Source: Actinomadura hibisca NBRC 15177 (GTDB lineage: Bacteria; Actinomycetota; Actinomycetes; Streptosporangiales; Streptosporangiaceae). From it: a DNA stretch of 64,000 bases. Every line of letters begins with the position of its first letter. The first letter of the stretch is position 1. The DNA lies in assembly GCF_001552635.1 (NCBI RefSeq), contig NZ_BCRO01000011.1:62001-126000 (forward strand). The letters are read 5' to 3'. The notes beneath the pieces are model-generated. The model saw only the letters and a program-made list of their open reading frames with translations. It searched no databases and was not told the origin of the DNA. Below, in pieces: positions 8,268 through 16,381 of the stretch. The position numbers and the translations under genes were made by a program.

Positions 8268-10246
8268 GGGTCCGCGCCGTCCTGGTCGCGCTGCTCGCGG
8301 CGGCGGCCTCGGCCGTGGCGGTGCCGTCCGCCACGGCCGGGGCCGGGGTCCCGGCGGCGCACGTGTGCGATCCGGCCGACACGGCGGCGTGCATGGTGCC
8401 GTTCCCGAACGACTGGTTCACCGTGTCCGACCGCTCCACCGCGACCGGACGGCGCGTCAACCTGTCGCCGCTCGCCACGCCGCGGACCGGGGGAGTCGTC
8501 CCGATCGACCCCGCGCAGTGGAACCGCAGCGACGGGTTCTCCCCGGGCTCGGCGCTGCTGACCCGTGTCCCGGGCCTGGACCTGGCCCGGACGGGCGCGG
8601 CCCCGATCACCGACATGGCCCGCTCGCTCGCCCCGGATGCGCCGATCGTCCTGATGGACGCCCGCACCGGCGAACGCTGGCCGTACTTCGCGGAACTCGA
8701 CGCCAACGCGCCCGAGTCGCGACGGCTGCTCCTGGTGCGTCCCGCTCGCAATTTCCGTGAGGGCCACCGCTACCTGGTGCTGCTGCGCGGCCTCAAGGAC
8801 AAGGACGGGCGCACCCTCCAGGCGACGTCCGCCGTCCAGCGCATGCTGTCGGGCCACCCGATCGGCAGCACGGAGAAGGAGCGCGGCGCGGCACTCCGCC
8901 ACACGGTGCGCGAGCTGAACGGGCATCGCGTCTCCACGTCCGGGCTCTACCTGGCGTGGGACTTCACCGTCGCGTCCACCCGGAACCTCGCCGAGCGCGC
9001 CGTTCACATGCGGGACGACGCCTTCCGCAAGCTCGGCACGAAGGCCCCGGCGTTCACCGTCGGCAAGGTCACCGACTTCACCGCCGACCAGGACCCCTAC
9101 CTGGCCCGGCGCATCGAAGGCACCGTTGACGTGCCGAGCTACCTCGACCAGCCAGGCGGCCCGCCCGGTTCGTCGCTGCGCTACGGGCGCGGCGGCCTCC
9201 CCGAGCAACTCCCCGGCAACGTCCAGAAGGCGAACTTCCGCTGCAACGTCCCGCGCAGCGCGCTCGCCCAGCCCGCGCAGCCGGTGCTGTACGGGCACGG
9301 GCTCATGGGCCGCGCCGCCGAGATCGACGGCGAGAAGCTGCGGCGCGCCTCCCAGCAGCACAACCTGATGTTGTGCGCCACCGACTGGATCGGGATGTCG
9401 GAGGGCGACATCACCAACGTCGCCAGCGTCCTGCTGAACATCTCCCGCTTCAACACCGTGCCCGACCGGCAGCAGCAGAGCTACCTGAACTTCCTGTTCC
9501 TCGGCCGCGAACTGATCCACCCCAAGGGCTTCACCGGCGACGCCGCGTTCCGCTCGCCGGACGGCCGCCCGCTCATCGGCGACGGCCTGGCGTACGCGGG
9601 CGCGAGCCAGGGCGGCATCCAGGGGACGGCGCTGACCGCGCTCGCGACCGACTTCCGGCGATCCGCCCTGATCGTCCCCGGCATCAACTACAGCACGATG
9701 CTGAACCGCAGCGTCGACTTCACCCAGTACGAGCAGATCCTCAACGTCAGCCACCCGGACAAGCTCGAACAGCAGCTCGTCCTCAACCTGATCCAGATGC
9801 TCTGGGACCGGGGCGAGGGCAACGGCTACGCCGCGCACGTCACCCGCGACCCGCTGCCCGGCACGCCGACGCACCGCGTCCTGCTCCACGAGGCGTTCGG
9901 CGACCACCAGGTGGCCAACATCGCGACCGAGGTCATGGCGCGCACGCTCGGCGACGTCCCGGTGCGGCAACCCGCGCTCGCGCCCGGCCGCACACCCGAC
10001 GTCACGCCGTTCTGGGGCCTGCGTCCGCTCACCCGCTTCCCGCACGCGGGCTCCGGCCTGGTGATCTGGGACAGCGGCACGCCCGCCCCGCCGATCACCA
10101 ACACCCCCAACACCGCCGGGAAGGACCCGCACGGCGACTCGCGCGGATCAGCGGAGGCCATGGCGCAGCTCGCCGAGTTCCTGCGCACCGGCCGGATCGT
10201 CGACACCTGCGCCGGACAGCCCTGCACCATCCGCCCGCAAGGCTGA
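8264..10246 (+). CDS. Large exported alpha/beta-hydrolase-like protein
   Basis: 660 residues. A signal peptide covers roughly residues 1-27 (RAVLVALLAAAASAVAV, ATA). A nucleophile elbow GASQGG lies near residue 448 (the form G-A-S-Q-G fits GxSxG). A histidine-rich stretch EAFGDHQVANIATEVMART near the C terminus may supply the Asp/His of a triad. It resembles the large uncharacterised extracellular lipase-like proteins of actinobacteria; the substrate is unknown. The start ATG overlaps the stop of the lipase gene, and the secreted phosphatase gene follows after 24 bp, so all three probably form one transcript. Confidence 0.75.
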   Translation: MRVRAVLVALLAAAASAVAVPSATAGAGVPAAHVCDPADTAACMVPFPNDWFTVSDRSTATGRRVNLSPLATPRTGGVVPIDPAQWNRSDGFSPGSALLTRVPGLDLARTGAAPITDMARSLAPDAPIVLMDARTGERWPYFAELDANAPESRRLLLVRPARNFREGHRYLVLLRGLKDKDGRTLQATSAVQRMLSGHPIGSTEKERGAALRHTVRELNGHRVSTSGLYLAWDFTVASTRNLAERAVHMRDDAFRKLGTKAPAFTVGKVTDFTADQDPYLARRIEGTVDVPSYLDQPGGPPGSSLRYGRGGLPEQLPGNVQKANFRCNVPRSALAQPAQPVLYGHGLMGRAAEIDGEKLRRASQQHNLMLCATDWIGMSEGDITNVASVLLNISRFNTVPDRQQQSYLNFLFLGRELIHPKGFTGDAAFRSPDGRPLIGDGLAYAGASQGGIQGTALTALATDFRRSALIVPGINYSTMLNRSVDFTQYEQILNVSHPDKLEQQLVLNLIQMLWDRGEGNGYAAHVTRDPLPGTPTHRVLLHEAFGDHQVANIATEVMARTLGDVPVRQPALAPGRTPDVTPFWGLRPLTRFPHAGSGLVIWDSGTPAPPITNTPNTAGKDPHGDSRGSAEAMAQLAEFLRTGRIVDTCAGQPCTIRPQG

Positions 10247-10270
10247 CACCCCTGCCGAGGAGCAGCTCCC

Positions 10271-11317
10271 ATGCGCACGACCATCGTTCTGACGACCACG
10301 CTCACCCTCCTGGCCCCCGCGTCCCCGGTGCTCACGCCCACCGCCCGCGCGGCGGTGACGGCCGGATCGGTCTTCACCGCCGCCACCGTCGCGCAGGCAG
10401 CCGACGGTTCGTACACGATCAGGTGGCAGGCCCCGGCCGCCGGGAACGTCACGGTCACCGCGACCACCGACGCGTCCGGCGGCGGGACGGCGCGCCCGGT
10501 CGGCTCGGGCGGCGAGACCGGCGCGCTCACCGCGACCGGCCTGCCGCCCGCCGCCCGCTGGTACTTCCGGCTCGTCCCGGCGAACGGCGGCCCGCTGGTC
10601 GTCGCCGACCGCTCGTTGCACCTGGCGCGCGCCCGCAACCTCCGCGACGTCGGCGGCTACCGGACGTCGGACGGCCGCTGGGTCCGCATGGGCGTGTTCT
10701 ACCGCTCCAACAAGCTGAGCGACCTCGACTCGACCGACCTGGCGACGCTCGCCGCCAGCAAGGTCAAGCTCGTCGTGGACCTGCGCAACGGCCAGGAGCG
10801 CTGGGAGGCCCCGGACAAGTTGCCGCCGGGCGCGTCCTACAAGGTCGCGGACCTGATCGACCTCAGCAAGGGCCTGCCCACCGCGCCCGACCTGACCCTC
10901 GCCCTGCTGCTGGCGCTGCCCCGCCTGCTGTCCTCGTCCAAGGACGCCGAGCAGAACCTCGGCTACCGCCTCATGGTGAACGCGCCCAGCGCCCAGGCCG
11001 CCTACCGCGACCTGATCACCTCACTCGCCGCGCAACCCGAGTCGGCCCTGTTCCACTGCACGGCGGGCAAGGACCGCACCGGCTGGGCGGCGGCGGTGCT
11101 GCTGACGATCCTCGGCGTCGACCGCGCCACGATCTACAACGACTACCTGGCCAGCAACGTCTACTACGGCACCGACAGCGTGCGCGCCAACTGGCTGGAC
11201 GCGGCGTTCGCCGAGGTCAACCGCTCCTTCGGCTCGTTCGACAACTACGTCCGCAGGGGGCTGGGCCTGTCGGACGCCACGATCGCCACGCTCAAGGCGC
11301 GCCTGCTGACGTCCTGA
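10271..11317 (+). CDS. Secreted protein-tyrosine-phosphatase-like enzyme
   Basis: 348 residues with a signal peptide (1-27, ending in ARA). A fibronectin-like N-terminal region (~30-115) is followed by a Y_phosphatase3 catalytic domain. The family marker ARNLRDVGGYRTSDGRW is near 118-135, and the P-loop HCTAGKDRTG lies near 262-271, with Cys as nucleophile and Arg binding phosphate. The extra Lys/Asp in the loop is typical of MptpB-like enzymes, which dephosphorylate phosphotyrosine or phosphoinositides outside the cell. GAGGAG lies upstream of the ATG. It is the last gene of the exported-hydrolase operon and ends at a strong hairpin. Confidence 0.87.
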   Translation: MRTTIVLTTTLTLLAPASPVLTPTARAAVTAGSVFTAATVAQAADGSYTIRWQAPAAGNVTVTATTDASGGGTARPVGSGGETGALTATGLPPAARWYFRLVPANGGPLVVADRSLHLARARNLRDVGGYRTSDGRWVRMGVFYRSNKLSDLDSTDLATLAASKVKLVVDLRNGQERWEAPDKLPPGASYKVADLIDLSKGLPTAPDLTLALLLALPRLLSSSKDAEQNLGYRLMVNAPSAQAAYRDLITSLAAQPESALFHCTAGKDRTGWAAAVLLTILGVDRATIYNDYLASNVYYGTDSVRANWLDAAFAEVNRSFGSFDNYVRRGLGLSDATIATLKARLLTS

Positions 11318-11322
11318 CGAGC

Positions 11323-11365
11323 GTCGCTGCCGTCCTGACGTCCTGTGCGCCAGGACGGCAGCGAC
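11323..11365. terminator. Bidirectional hairpin terminator
   Basis: Perfect 15-bp stem (GTCGCTGCCGTCCTG and complement) around a 13-base loop. It fills the gap between the convergent phosphatase and TIM-barrel genes and directly abuts the stop codon at 11366. Confidence 0.8.
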
Positions 11366-12064
11366 TCAAGGGCGCTGGTCGCCGCCGACGCCCGCCGGTT
11401 CCGCCGCGGCCCGGAGGATGGCGGTGAGCTGGTCGCGCACCGACGGCAGGTGCGGCGCGAAGGTGCCCGCCAGGGCGGCCGATCCCACGGTGAACGCGTC
11501 CACTCCGGCCTCGGCCAGCCGCCGCACCCGCGCGGCGTTGTTGATGTCACCGGCGACGACCAGGCGGCCGGACGTCGCCTCGCGGGCACTGCGCACCAGG
11601 TCCAGGGGAGCGGCGTCGGTGGCGCGGTAGGCCAGCAGGTCGACGCCCGCGCAGCCCGCCTCCTCGAAGCGGCGGCACTGGTCGGCCACCTGCTCGGGCG
11701 TGCCGCCCAGGCGGGTGGGGTGGCCGGTCGGGGTGCCGGGGAACGGCAGGTACTCGACCGGCGTGCCGTCGAGGAGCTCCAAGGTCTCGGTCACCCAGGT
11801 GCCGCCCATGAGGCAGTCCACGCCGAGGTCGACGGCCATGCGGGCCGAGTCGAGCGCGCGTTCCCGGTTGGTGCTGACGACCTCCAGGTAGCTGGTCGCG
11901 CCGGTGTCCTTGATGCGGCGGTGCAGGGTGGCGAGGGTGGCGGCGTCCACGCCGATGTCCTTGAAGCCGATGTGCTCCAGTCCCAGATCGGCGAACTCGT
12001 CGACCAGGGCCAGGCAGTCGCGCACGGTCTGGTCGTCGCGAGTGAGCATGAAGATGAAGTCCAC
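11366..12064 (-). CDS. HisA/NanE-like phosphate-binding TIM-barrel protein
   Basis: 232 residues. The C-terminal half carries the classic phosphate-binding end of a TIM barrel (LVVAGDINNAARV, then DAFTVGSAALAG). Earlier strands are regular (LEHIGFKDIGVD, GATSYLEVVSTN, DCLMGGTWV). I cannot name the reaction. The position directly behind a PdxA2-type dehydrogenase and a DUF1537 kinase suggests it handles a phosphorylated three- or four-carbon intermediate, perhaps as an isomerase, epimerase or aldolase. The GTG at 12064 has GAGGAG seven bases upstream. The longer in-frame extension is antisense to the pdxA gene and was dropped. Confidence 0.7.
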   Translation of the reverse strand: MDFIFMLTRDDQTVRDCLALVDEFADLGLEHIGFKDIGVDAATLATLHRRIKDTGATSYLEVVSTNRERALDSARMAVDLGVDCLMGGTWVTETLELLDGTPVEYLPFPGTPTGHPTRLGGTPEQVADQCRRFEEAGCAGVDLLAYRATDAAPLDLVRSAREATSGRLVVAGDINNAARVRRLAEAGVDAFTVGSAALAGTFAPHLPSVRDQLTAILRAAAEPAGVGGDQRP

Positions 12065-12111
12065 GGGGTTCTCCTCGGGGGATGGCGAAGGCGGGGGCCG
12101 GGCGCGCGTGG

Positions 12112-13089
12112 TCAGCGCAGCCCGGCCAGCGCGCGGGCGTGTTCCAGGGCCGTGAGCAGGCTGGCGTGGTCGGCCACGCCCTTGCCCGCGATGTCGAAGG
12201 CGGTGCCGTGGTCGACGCTCGTGCGCACGAACGGCAGGCCGATGGTGATGTTGACGCCGCGCTCCAGGCCCAGGTACTTGACGGGGATGAGGCCCTGGTC
12301 GTGGTACTGCGCGATCACGGCGTCGAACTCGCCGGTGCGGGCGCGCAGGAACACCGTGTCGGCGGGCCACGGGCCGCTGGCGTCGATGCCCACCACGCGC
12401 GCTTCCTGGACGGCCGGGGCGATGATGTCCAGGTCCTCGCGGCCCATGAGGCCGTTCTCACCGGCGTGCGGGTTCAGTCCGGCGACGGCGATCCGGGGGG
12501 CGTCGATCCCGGAGCGGCGCAGCGCGTCGTAGGTGAGCCGGAGCGTCCGCGACACCGCCTCGGTGGTGACGGCGTCGATGGCGTCGCGCAGGGCTTGGTG
12601 GATGGTGACGAGCACGACGCGCAACTCGTCGTTGGCCATCATCATGGCGTAGTCGCCGGTGCCGCTGAGGTCGGCCAGGATCTCGGTGTGCCCGGGGTAG
12701 GGGAAGCCGCCGAGCCGCAGCGCCTCCTTGTTGATAGGGGCGGTGACCAGGGCGGCGACCTGGTTAGAGAGGGCGAGTTCGATGCCCTTGGCGACGTACT
12801 GGTAAGCCGCCCTTCCCGCCCGGCCGTCGACCTGGCCCCAGGGGAGGTCCTCCGGCAGGGACGTCTCGTCCAAGATCTGCGCGACCCCGATGGTGTCGGC
12901 GCAGTCCTGCGCCGAGGCGACGACGCGTATCGGCACGTCGAGCCCGCTGAGCGCGCGGGCGCGGGTGAGCACGCCCGCGTCGCCGATGATCAGGACGGGG
13001 ACGTCGCAGCGTGGGTCGGCGACGAGCTTGAGGGCGATCTCCGGTCCGATACCGGCCGGATCGCCCATGGAGAGGGCTATGGGGCGCAT
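12112..13089 (-). CDS. pdxA2: PdxA-family dehydrogenase, probably PdxA2 (4-phospho-sugar-acid dehydrogenase)
   Basis: 325 residues, the full length of the 4-hydroxythreonine-4-phosphate dehydrogenase family. The N-terminal GDPAGIGPE, the PGHTE metal-ligand loop, AGLNPHAGENGLMGRE and the C-terminal VRTSVDHGTAFDIAGKG are all present. Paralogues next to DUF1537 kinases (PdxA2) oxidise 4-phospho-D-threonate or -erythronate, with decarboxylation to dihydroxyacetone phosphate. That context exists here: the kinase gene overlaps by 13 bp. Catabolism rather than vitamin B6 synthesis is therefore inferred. No other pyridoxine gene is nearby. Confidence 0.85.
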   Translation of the reverse strand: MRPIALSMGDPAGIGPEIALKLVADPRCDVPVLIIGDAGVLTRARALSGLDVPIRVVASAQDCADTIGVAQILDETSLPEDLPWGQVDGRAGRAAYQYVAKGIELALSNQVAALVTAPINKEALRLGGFPYPGHTEILADLSGTGDYAMMMANDELRVVLVTIHQALRDAIDAVTTEAVSRTLRLTYDALRRSGIDAPRIAVAGLNPHAGENGLMGREDLDIIAPAVQEARVVGIDASGPWPADTVFLRARTGEFDAVIAQYHDQGLIPVKYLGLERGVNITIGLPFVRTSVDHGTAFDIAGKGVADHASLLTALEHARALAGLR

Positions 13090-14243
13090 GTGTCCTCCGC
13101 GGGGACGGATGTGGTGAGCAGGTCGTTGAGGCGGGCGAGGGTGTCGAGGTCGCCGAAGCCGCCCGCCTTGAGGGCGACGGGGAAGCGCCAGGGGTGATCG
13201 ACCACGCCCAGCGGCACGCCGGGTTCGGGTTGCCCGACGAGCTGGACGGTGCTGACGGCGAGGGCGTCCAGGACGGTGCGGGCGGTCTCGCCGCCGGTGA
13301 GCACGAGGGCGTCGAAGGCGCGGCGGGCGGCGAGGCGGGAGACGGCGTCGGCCAGGGCCGCCGGTACCGAGCTTGCGGCAGGGTCTTGGGGGCCGTGCAG
13401 GAGGGCGGAGCCTCGGTCGTTCAGCGCGTGCTCGGTGCGTTCGGCGGCGTGGTCGTCGGTGATCGGGACGAGCGCGCCGGTGCCGAGTTCGCCGAGCCGC
13501 GCGGCCTGTTCCCGGCTGGCCGGGTGGAGGCTGCCGACGACGGTGAGCACGCGCGACCGGCTGGCGGGACGCAGCGCCGGTTCCGGGGTCTGGCCGGGTG
13601 CCAGATGGCGGGCCAGTGCTTCGGCCAACCCGGGGGAGCCGACCCAGAGCACTTCATGCGGCTGGGGGACGGCGGCGACGATCCTGTCGAGATCGTGATC
13701 GCTGACGGCGTCGGCGATGACGTACCGCGCCTGGCCGACCAGTTCGGCGAGCCGGTCGGGTCCGTCGGCCAGGACAGCGCCAGGGACGAGCCGGGTCAGG
13801 TCGGCGTCGCGGACGGGGTGGCCGGGGTCGCGGGCGAAGGCCGTCCGATGGACCGGGACGCCCGCCAAGTGCTGCACCCCGCCGACCGTGGTGCGGCCTT
13901 CGGCGGGGAAGGCGGGAGCGATGACGGCGGTGGTCCGGCCGCCGGCCGCCAGCGCGGCGGCGATCTCCGCCGCCAGGTGCCCGCGCACGGTCGAGTCCAT
14001 GGTCTTGACCAGGACGTCCGCGCCTGCCAGCCGCCGGACCACCTCGGTGATGCGGGCGGCGGCGTCCGTCTCCGACCGGGTGCGGGTGTCGCAGTCCACG
14101 GCCGTGACCGCACCGGCCGGTGCCGTGACGGCGGTGCCGAGGCTGATGCGCGCGGGGAAGCCCGCCAGGTGGAACGGCGCGGCTCCGTCACCGGCGCTGG
14201 TCAGGTCGTCGGCCACGACGGCGACGCTGGGGAGCGGAGTCAT
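13077..14243 (-). CDS. DUF1537 four-carbon acid sugar kinase
   Basis: 388 residues. The N-terminal substrate domain begins with the hallmark VVADDLTSAGDGA. The C-terminal nucleotide-binding domain has LTGGETARTVLDAL and the GVPLGVVDHPWRFPVALKAG end. Kinases of this family phosphorylate D-threonate, D-erythronate or related acids at O4, preparing them for the PdxA2-type dehydrogenase encoded next. The exact substrate cannot be read from the sequence. The start ATG overlaps the stop of a 19-codon upstream reading frame (ATGA). The promoter region is shared with the divergent LysR gene. Confidence 0.87.
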   Translation of the reverse strand: MTPLPSVAVVADDLTSAGDGAAPFHLAGFPARISLGTAVTAPAGAVTAVDCDTRTRSETDAAARITEVVRRLAGADVLVKTMDSTVRGHLAAEIAAALAAGGRTTAVIAPAFPAEGRTTVGGVQHLAGVPVHRTAFARDPGHPVRDADLTRLVPGAVLADGPDRLAELVGQARYVIADAVSDHDLDRIVAAVPQPHEVLWVGSPGLAEALARHLAPGQTPEPALRPASRSRVLTVVGSLHPASREQAARLGELGTGALVPITDDHAAERTEHALNDRGSALLHGPQDPAASSVPAALADAVSRLAARRAFDALVLTGGETARTVLDALAVSTVQLVGQPEPGVPLGVVDHPWRFPVALKAGGFGDLDTLARLNDLLTTSVPAEDTCAP

Positions 14244-14299
14244 GGGCGTCCGGCCGCGGTGGCGGCGGGGAAGGCTTCGGCCAGATTGATCTCGTACAT
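14240..14299 (-). CDS. 19-residue upstream reading frame coupled to the DUF1537 kinase
   Basis: ATG at 14299, TGA overlapping the kinase ATG by the ATGA arrangement. The peptide is MYEINLAEAFPAATAAGRP. The wording I-N-L-A-E-A-F-x-A-T-A closely resembles the first residues of AMP-forming acyl-CoA ligases, so this may be the leftover start of a deleted ligase gene now acting as a leader. The ribosome site is weak. It could equally be a chance frame, although the exact stop/start overlap argues against chance. Confidence 0.45.
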   Translation of the reverse strand: MYEINLAEAFPAATAAGRP

Positions 14300-14334
14300 C
14301 GCCGCTCTCTTGGAGACGTGTTACTTGAGATCAA
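14286..14334. promoter_or_regulatory. Inverted repeat in the LysR/kinase divergent promoter
   Basis: TTGATCTC at 14286-14293 and its exact complement GAGATCAA at 14327-14334, 33 bp apart, between two divergent genes. The right arm is itself part of the palindrome TTGAGATCAA. It is a possible LysR binding pair, but the left arm lies inside the upstream reading frame. Confidence 0.35.
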
Positions 14335-14400
14335 CCTATGGGGAGATCTGTCCAGGTAAAAGCGATAGTTCTGCATAGCATTCGTGATAATTTCTCACAC

Positions 14401-15282
14401 ATGTCTTGGAACGATCTGCCGCCGCTCGGGCCGCTGGTGGCGTTCGAGGCGACGATGCGGCACGGCAGCGTGAGCAAGGCCGCCGCGGAACTGCATCTCA
14501 CCCACGGCGCGGTCAGCAGGCAGATCCAGCAGTTGGAGCGCGCGCTGGGCGTCGCCCTGTTCGAGCGGCGCAACCGGGCGGTGGTGCCGACGGCGGCGGC
14601 GCGGACGTTCGTCCAGAGCGTCGACGACGCCCTGAACCTGCTCAGTGCTGCCGCCCGGCAGGCGCGAGCGGCCACGCAGCCCGTCCCGCTGGTGTTGTCC
14701 TGCGAGCCGACACTGCTGATGCGCTGGCTGATCCCCCGGTTGCCCGCGCTGACCAGCGCCGTTCCGGGCCTGAACCTGCATCTGGTCGCGTCGGGCGGGC
14801 CGGTCGCCTTCGACCGGGAGAGCATCGACGTCGCGATCCGCCGCAACGACTTCGAGATCCCCGGCGACCTGACGACCTTCGAGCTGTTCGACGAGTGGGT
14901 CGGCCCCGTCTGCACACCCGAACTGGCACGCGGCCTGTCCGGCCCCGAAGACCTGGCGCACGTTCCCAGGCTGCACACCAGCACGCGGCCCTCAGCCTGG
15001 GCCGACTGGGCGGAGCACTACCCGACGCCCCTGCCGCCCGCGCCCGAGCAGACCTTCGAGCACTTCTACCTGAGCCTGCAAGCCGCAGCGAGCGGCCTGG
15101 GCGTGGCCATCGGCCCCCGGGCCCTGGTGCACGATGACCTGGAGGCCGGGCAGTTGACGGCCCCGTTCGGCTTCCGCCGCGACGGCAGCGCCTACCTGCT
15201 GATGACGCGGTTGCCCGCCGAGGACGACCGCGTGACCGCACTGGTGTCCTGGCTACGCGAACAGGCACGAACCGACGCCTGA
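14401..15282 (+). CDS. LysR-family transcriptional regulator
   Basis: 293 residues. The N-terminal winged HTH (LVAFEATMRHGSVSKAAAEL, followed by HGAVSRQIQQLERALG) and a C-terminal periplasmic-binding-like effector domain are complete. The sequence resembles the GcvA branch (LSCEPTLLMRWLIPRL, AAASGLGVAIGPRALV). I chose ATG at 14401 over 14338 because the HTH begins at the usual distance from it. Divergent orientation to the DUF1537/pdxA2 operon makes it the obvious candidate regulator of sugar-acid use. The effector is probably the acid or its phosphate. Confidence 0.87.
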   Translation: MSWNDLPPLGPLVAFEATMRHGSVSKAAAELHLTHGAVSRQIQQLERALGVALFERRNRAVVPTAAARTFVQSVDDALNLLSAAARQARAATQPVPLVLSCEPTLLMRWLIPRLPALTSAVPGLNLHLVASGGPVAFDRESIDVAIRRNDFEIPGDLTTFELFDEWVGPVCTPELARGLSGPEDLAHVPRLHTSTRPSAWADWAEHYPTPLPPAPEQTFEHFYLSLQAAASGLGVAIGPRALVHDDLEAGQLTAPFGFRRDGSAYLLMTRLPAEDDRVTALVSWLREQARTDA

Positions 15283-15440
15283 CGGAGGACGTCGACGCAA
15301 GTCATCCCTCGGGAGCCGCACGGGAGCGGGATGGCACAGCCCGCGTGCATGCCGGGGGCCGGCGGGACTTCGCCGAGGTCGTGGACGAGTCGCGCCCGCC
15401 CGCCGTTGATCGGCGGGCACTGCCCACCAGGCTGGCGATC

Positions 15441-15512
15441 ATGATGGTGCTCAGGTCGCTGGTGCTGTTCGCGCTGGCCGCGGTCATCATGTACGCGCTG
15501 CGCGGCTCTTGA
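15441..15512 (+). pseudogene. ynfA: Internally deleted UPF0060 (YnfA) membrane-protein relic
   Basis: A 23-codon frame (MMVLRSLVLFALAAVIMYAL, then RGS). Its first 13-14 residues match the N terminus of actinobacterial UPF0060 proteins (MVLRSLxLFxLAA) and its last nine match their C terminus (VIMYAPRGH). Family members are ~110 residues, so about 85 middle residues appear deleted with the reading frame kept. The frame is open upstream to a GTG at 15381, giving at most a 43-residue single-helix peptide. Function is probably lost, though a tiny membrane protein might still be made. Confidence 0.6.
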
Positions 15513-15549
15513 GCCGCGCAGCGCTCCAAGCGTCAGGTCCGGCGCGGTG

Positions 15550-15933
15550 TCAGGGCTTGATGGTCGTGCCCTGGGCCGACAGCAGACGCCATGTGCCGGA
15601 GGCGTCGGTGGCGAAGACGTGGGTGTAGCGGCTGCCCGCGCTGAACGTCGTCCCATCGGGGTTGTCGAAGGTCATGCTCGTTCGGCCGACGACCACACCG
15701 ACGTCACCGACCCGGCGGACGATGGCCTCGTCGGGAAAGGACCCGATCGCCGGGAAGCGCAGGTCGCCGCTGGTGATCAGGGTGAGCAGGGCGGCCTTGT
15801 CGGCGACCGCGCCGTCCTCGACGCCCACCAGGACGAAGTCCTCGGCGAGCAGCTCCTGCAGCCGGGCGGTGTCGGCGTCCATCAGGGCCTGGAAGAAGGT
15901 CTGGTCGTGTTGCAGCAGGGTGTCGTGGTTCAT
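15550..15933 (-). CDS. SnoaL/DUF4440-like NTF2-fold protein
   Basis: 127 residues, the usual length for a single NTF2-fold domain. The opening MNHDTLLQHDQTFFQALMDA, the central DFVLVGVEDGAV, and the strand pairs up to SRYTHVFATDASGTWRLL match DUF4440-type proteins, which bind small molecules or act as ketosteroid-isomerase-like enzymes. Activity is unknown. The gene directly follows, and is in frame with, the shifted reading frame of a broken HD-domain gene. Its own ribosome site is therefore poor, and translation may once have depended on the upstream gene. Confidence 0.75.
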   Translation of the reverse strand: MNHDTLLQHDQTFFQALMDADTARLQELLAEDFVLVGVEDGAVADKAALLTLITSGDLRFPAIGSFPDEAIVRRVGDVGVVVGRTSMTFDNPDGTTFSAGSRYTHVFATDASGTWRLLSAQGTTIKP

Positions 15934-16343
15934 AGGCGGCCCAGCGTAAGGGTTGACGCCGATGTCAAAGTCAAGCCCGACATGGCCCTCCGGGTCCTCC
16001 GCCGCCGGGATTTCGGGCCCCATGTGGTGGACGATGATTCCGACGCCCGCGCCCGGCGCTCCGGGGACCAGCCCGCGCCAGCGCCGAAGACCCAGGCCAC
16101 GTGGCCGCCCGCATCCTCGAAGGGCACCGTGTGGCTGTCGAACTCCGCCACCAGACCGATGTCGTGCAGCAGTTCGGCGTCGAACGCGATGCCGTTGCCC
16201 TGGGCGTGGGCCGCCGCCCAGAGGTGGGCGCGGACGGAGTGGTTGAGCTGGGAGGGAGTGTGGTACGCCGTCGCCACCTTGAGAGCACCACGGTAGGCCG
16301 GGGCGCCGGGTGTCAGGAGATCGTCGAACCTGACGAGCGCCAT
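15934..16343 (-). pseudogene. Frameshifted, truncated HD-domain hydrolase gene
   Basis: Starts with ATG at 16343 and reads like the actinobacterial HD-domain family related to cyanamide hydratase: NHSVRAHLWAAA, ELLHDIGLV, HTVPFEDAGGHVAWVF. After AGWSPERRARASE the frame is lost, and the expected continuation (IIVHHMGPEIPAAEDPEGH) appears one frame over. This is explained by loss of one A in the minus-strand GAAATC context near 16038. Even when corrected, the protein stops about 100 residues short of family length and runs into the SnoaL-like gene. One indel plus 3' loss make it a pseudogene, barring a sequencing error. Confidence 0.7.
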
Positions 16344-16381
16344 CGTGTCCTCTTCGGACGGGTGCGGTCACAAAACTGTCG

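Noticed and set aside
8225..10132. 635-codon minus-strand frame opposite the large hydrolase
   Set aside because: Ordinary antisense shadow in high-G+C DNA; no ribosome site or domain, and the plus strand has a coherent signal peptide and hydrolase.
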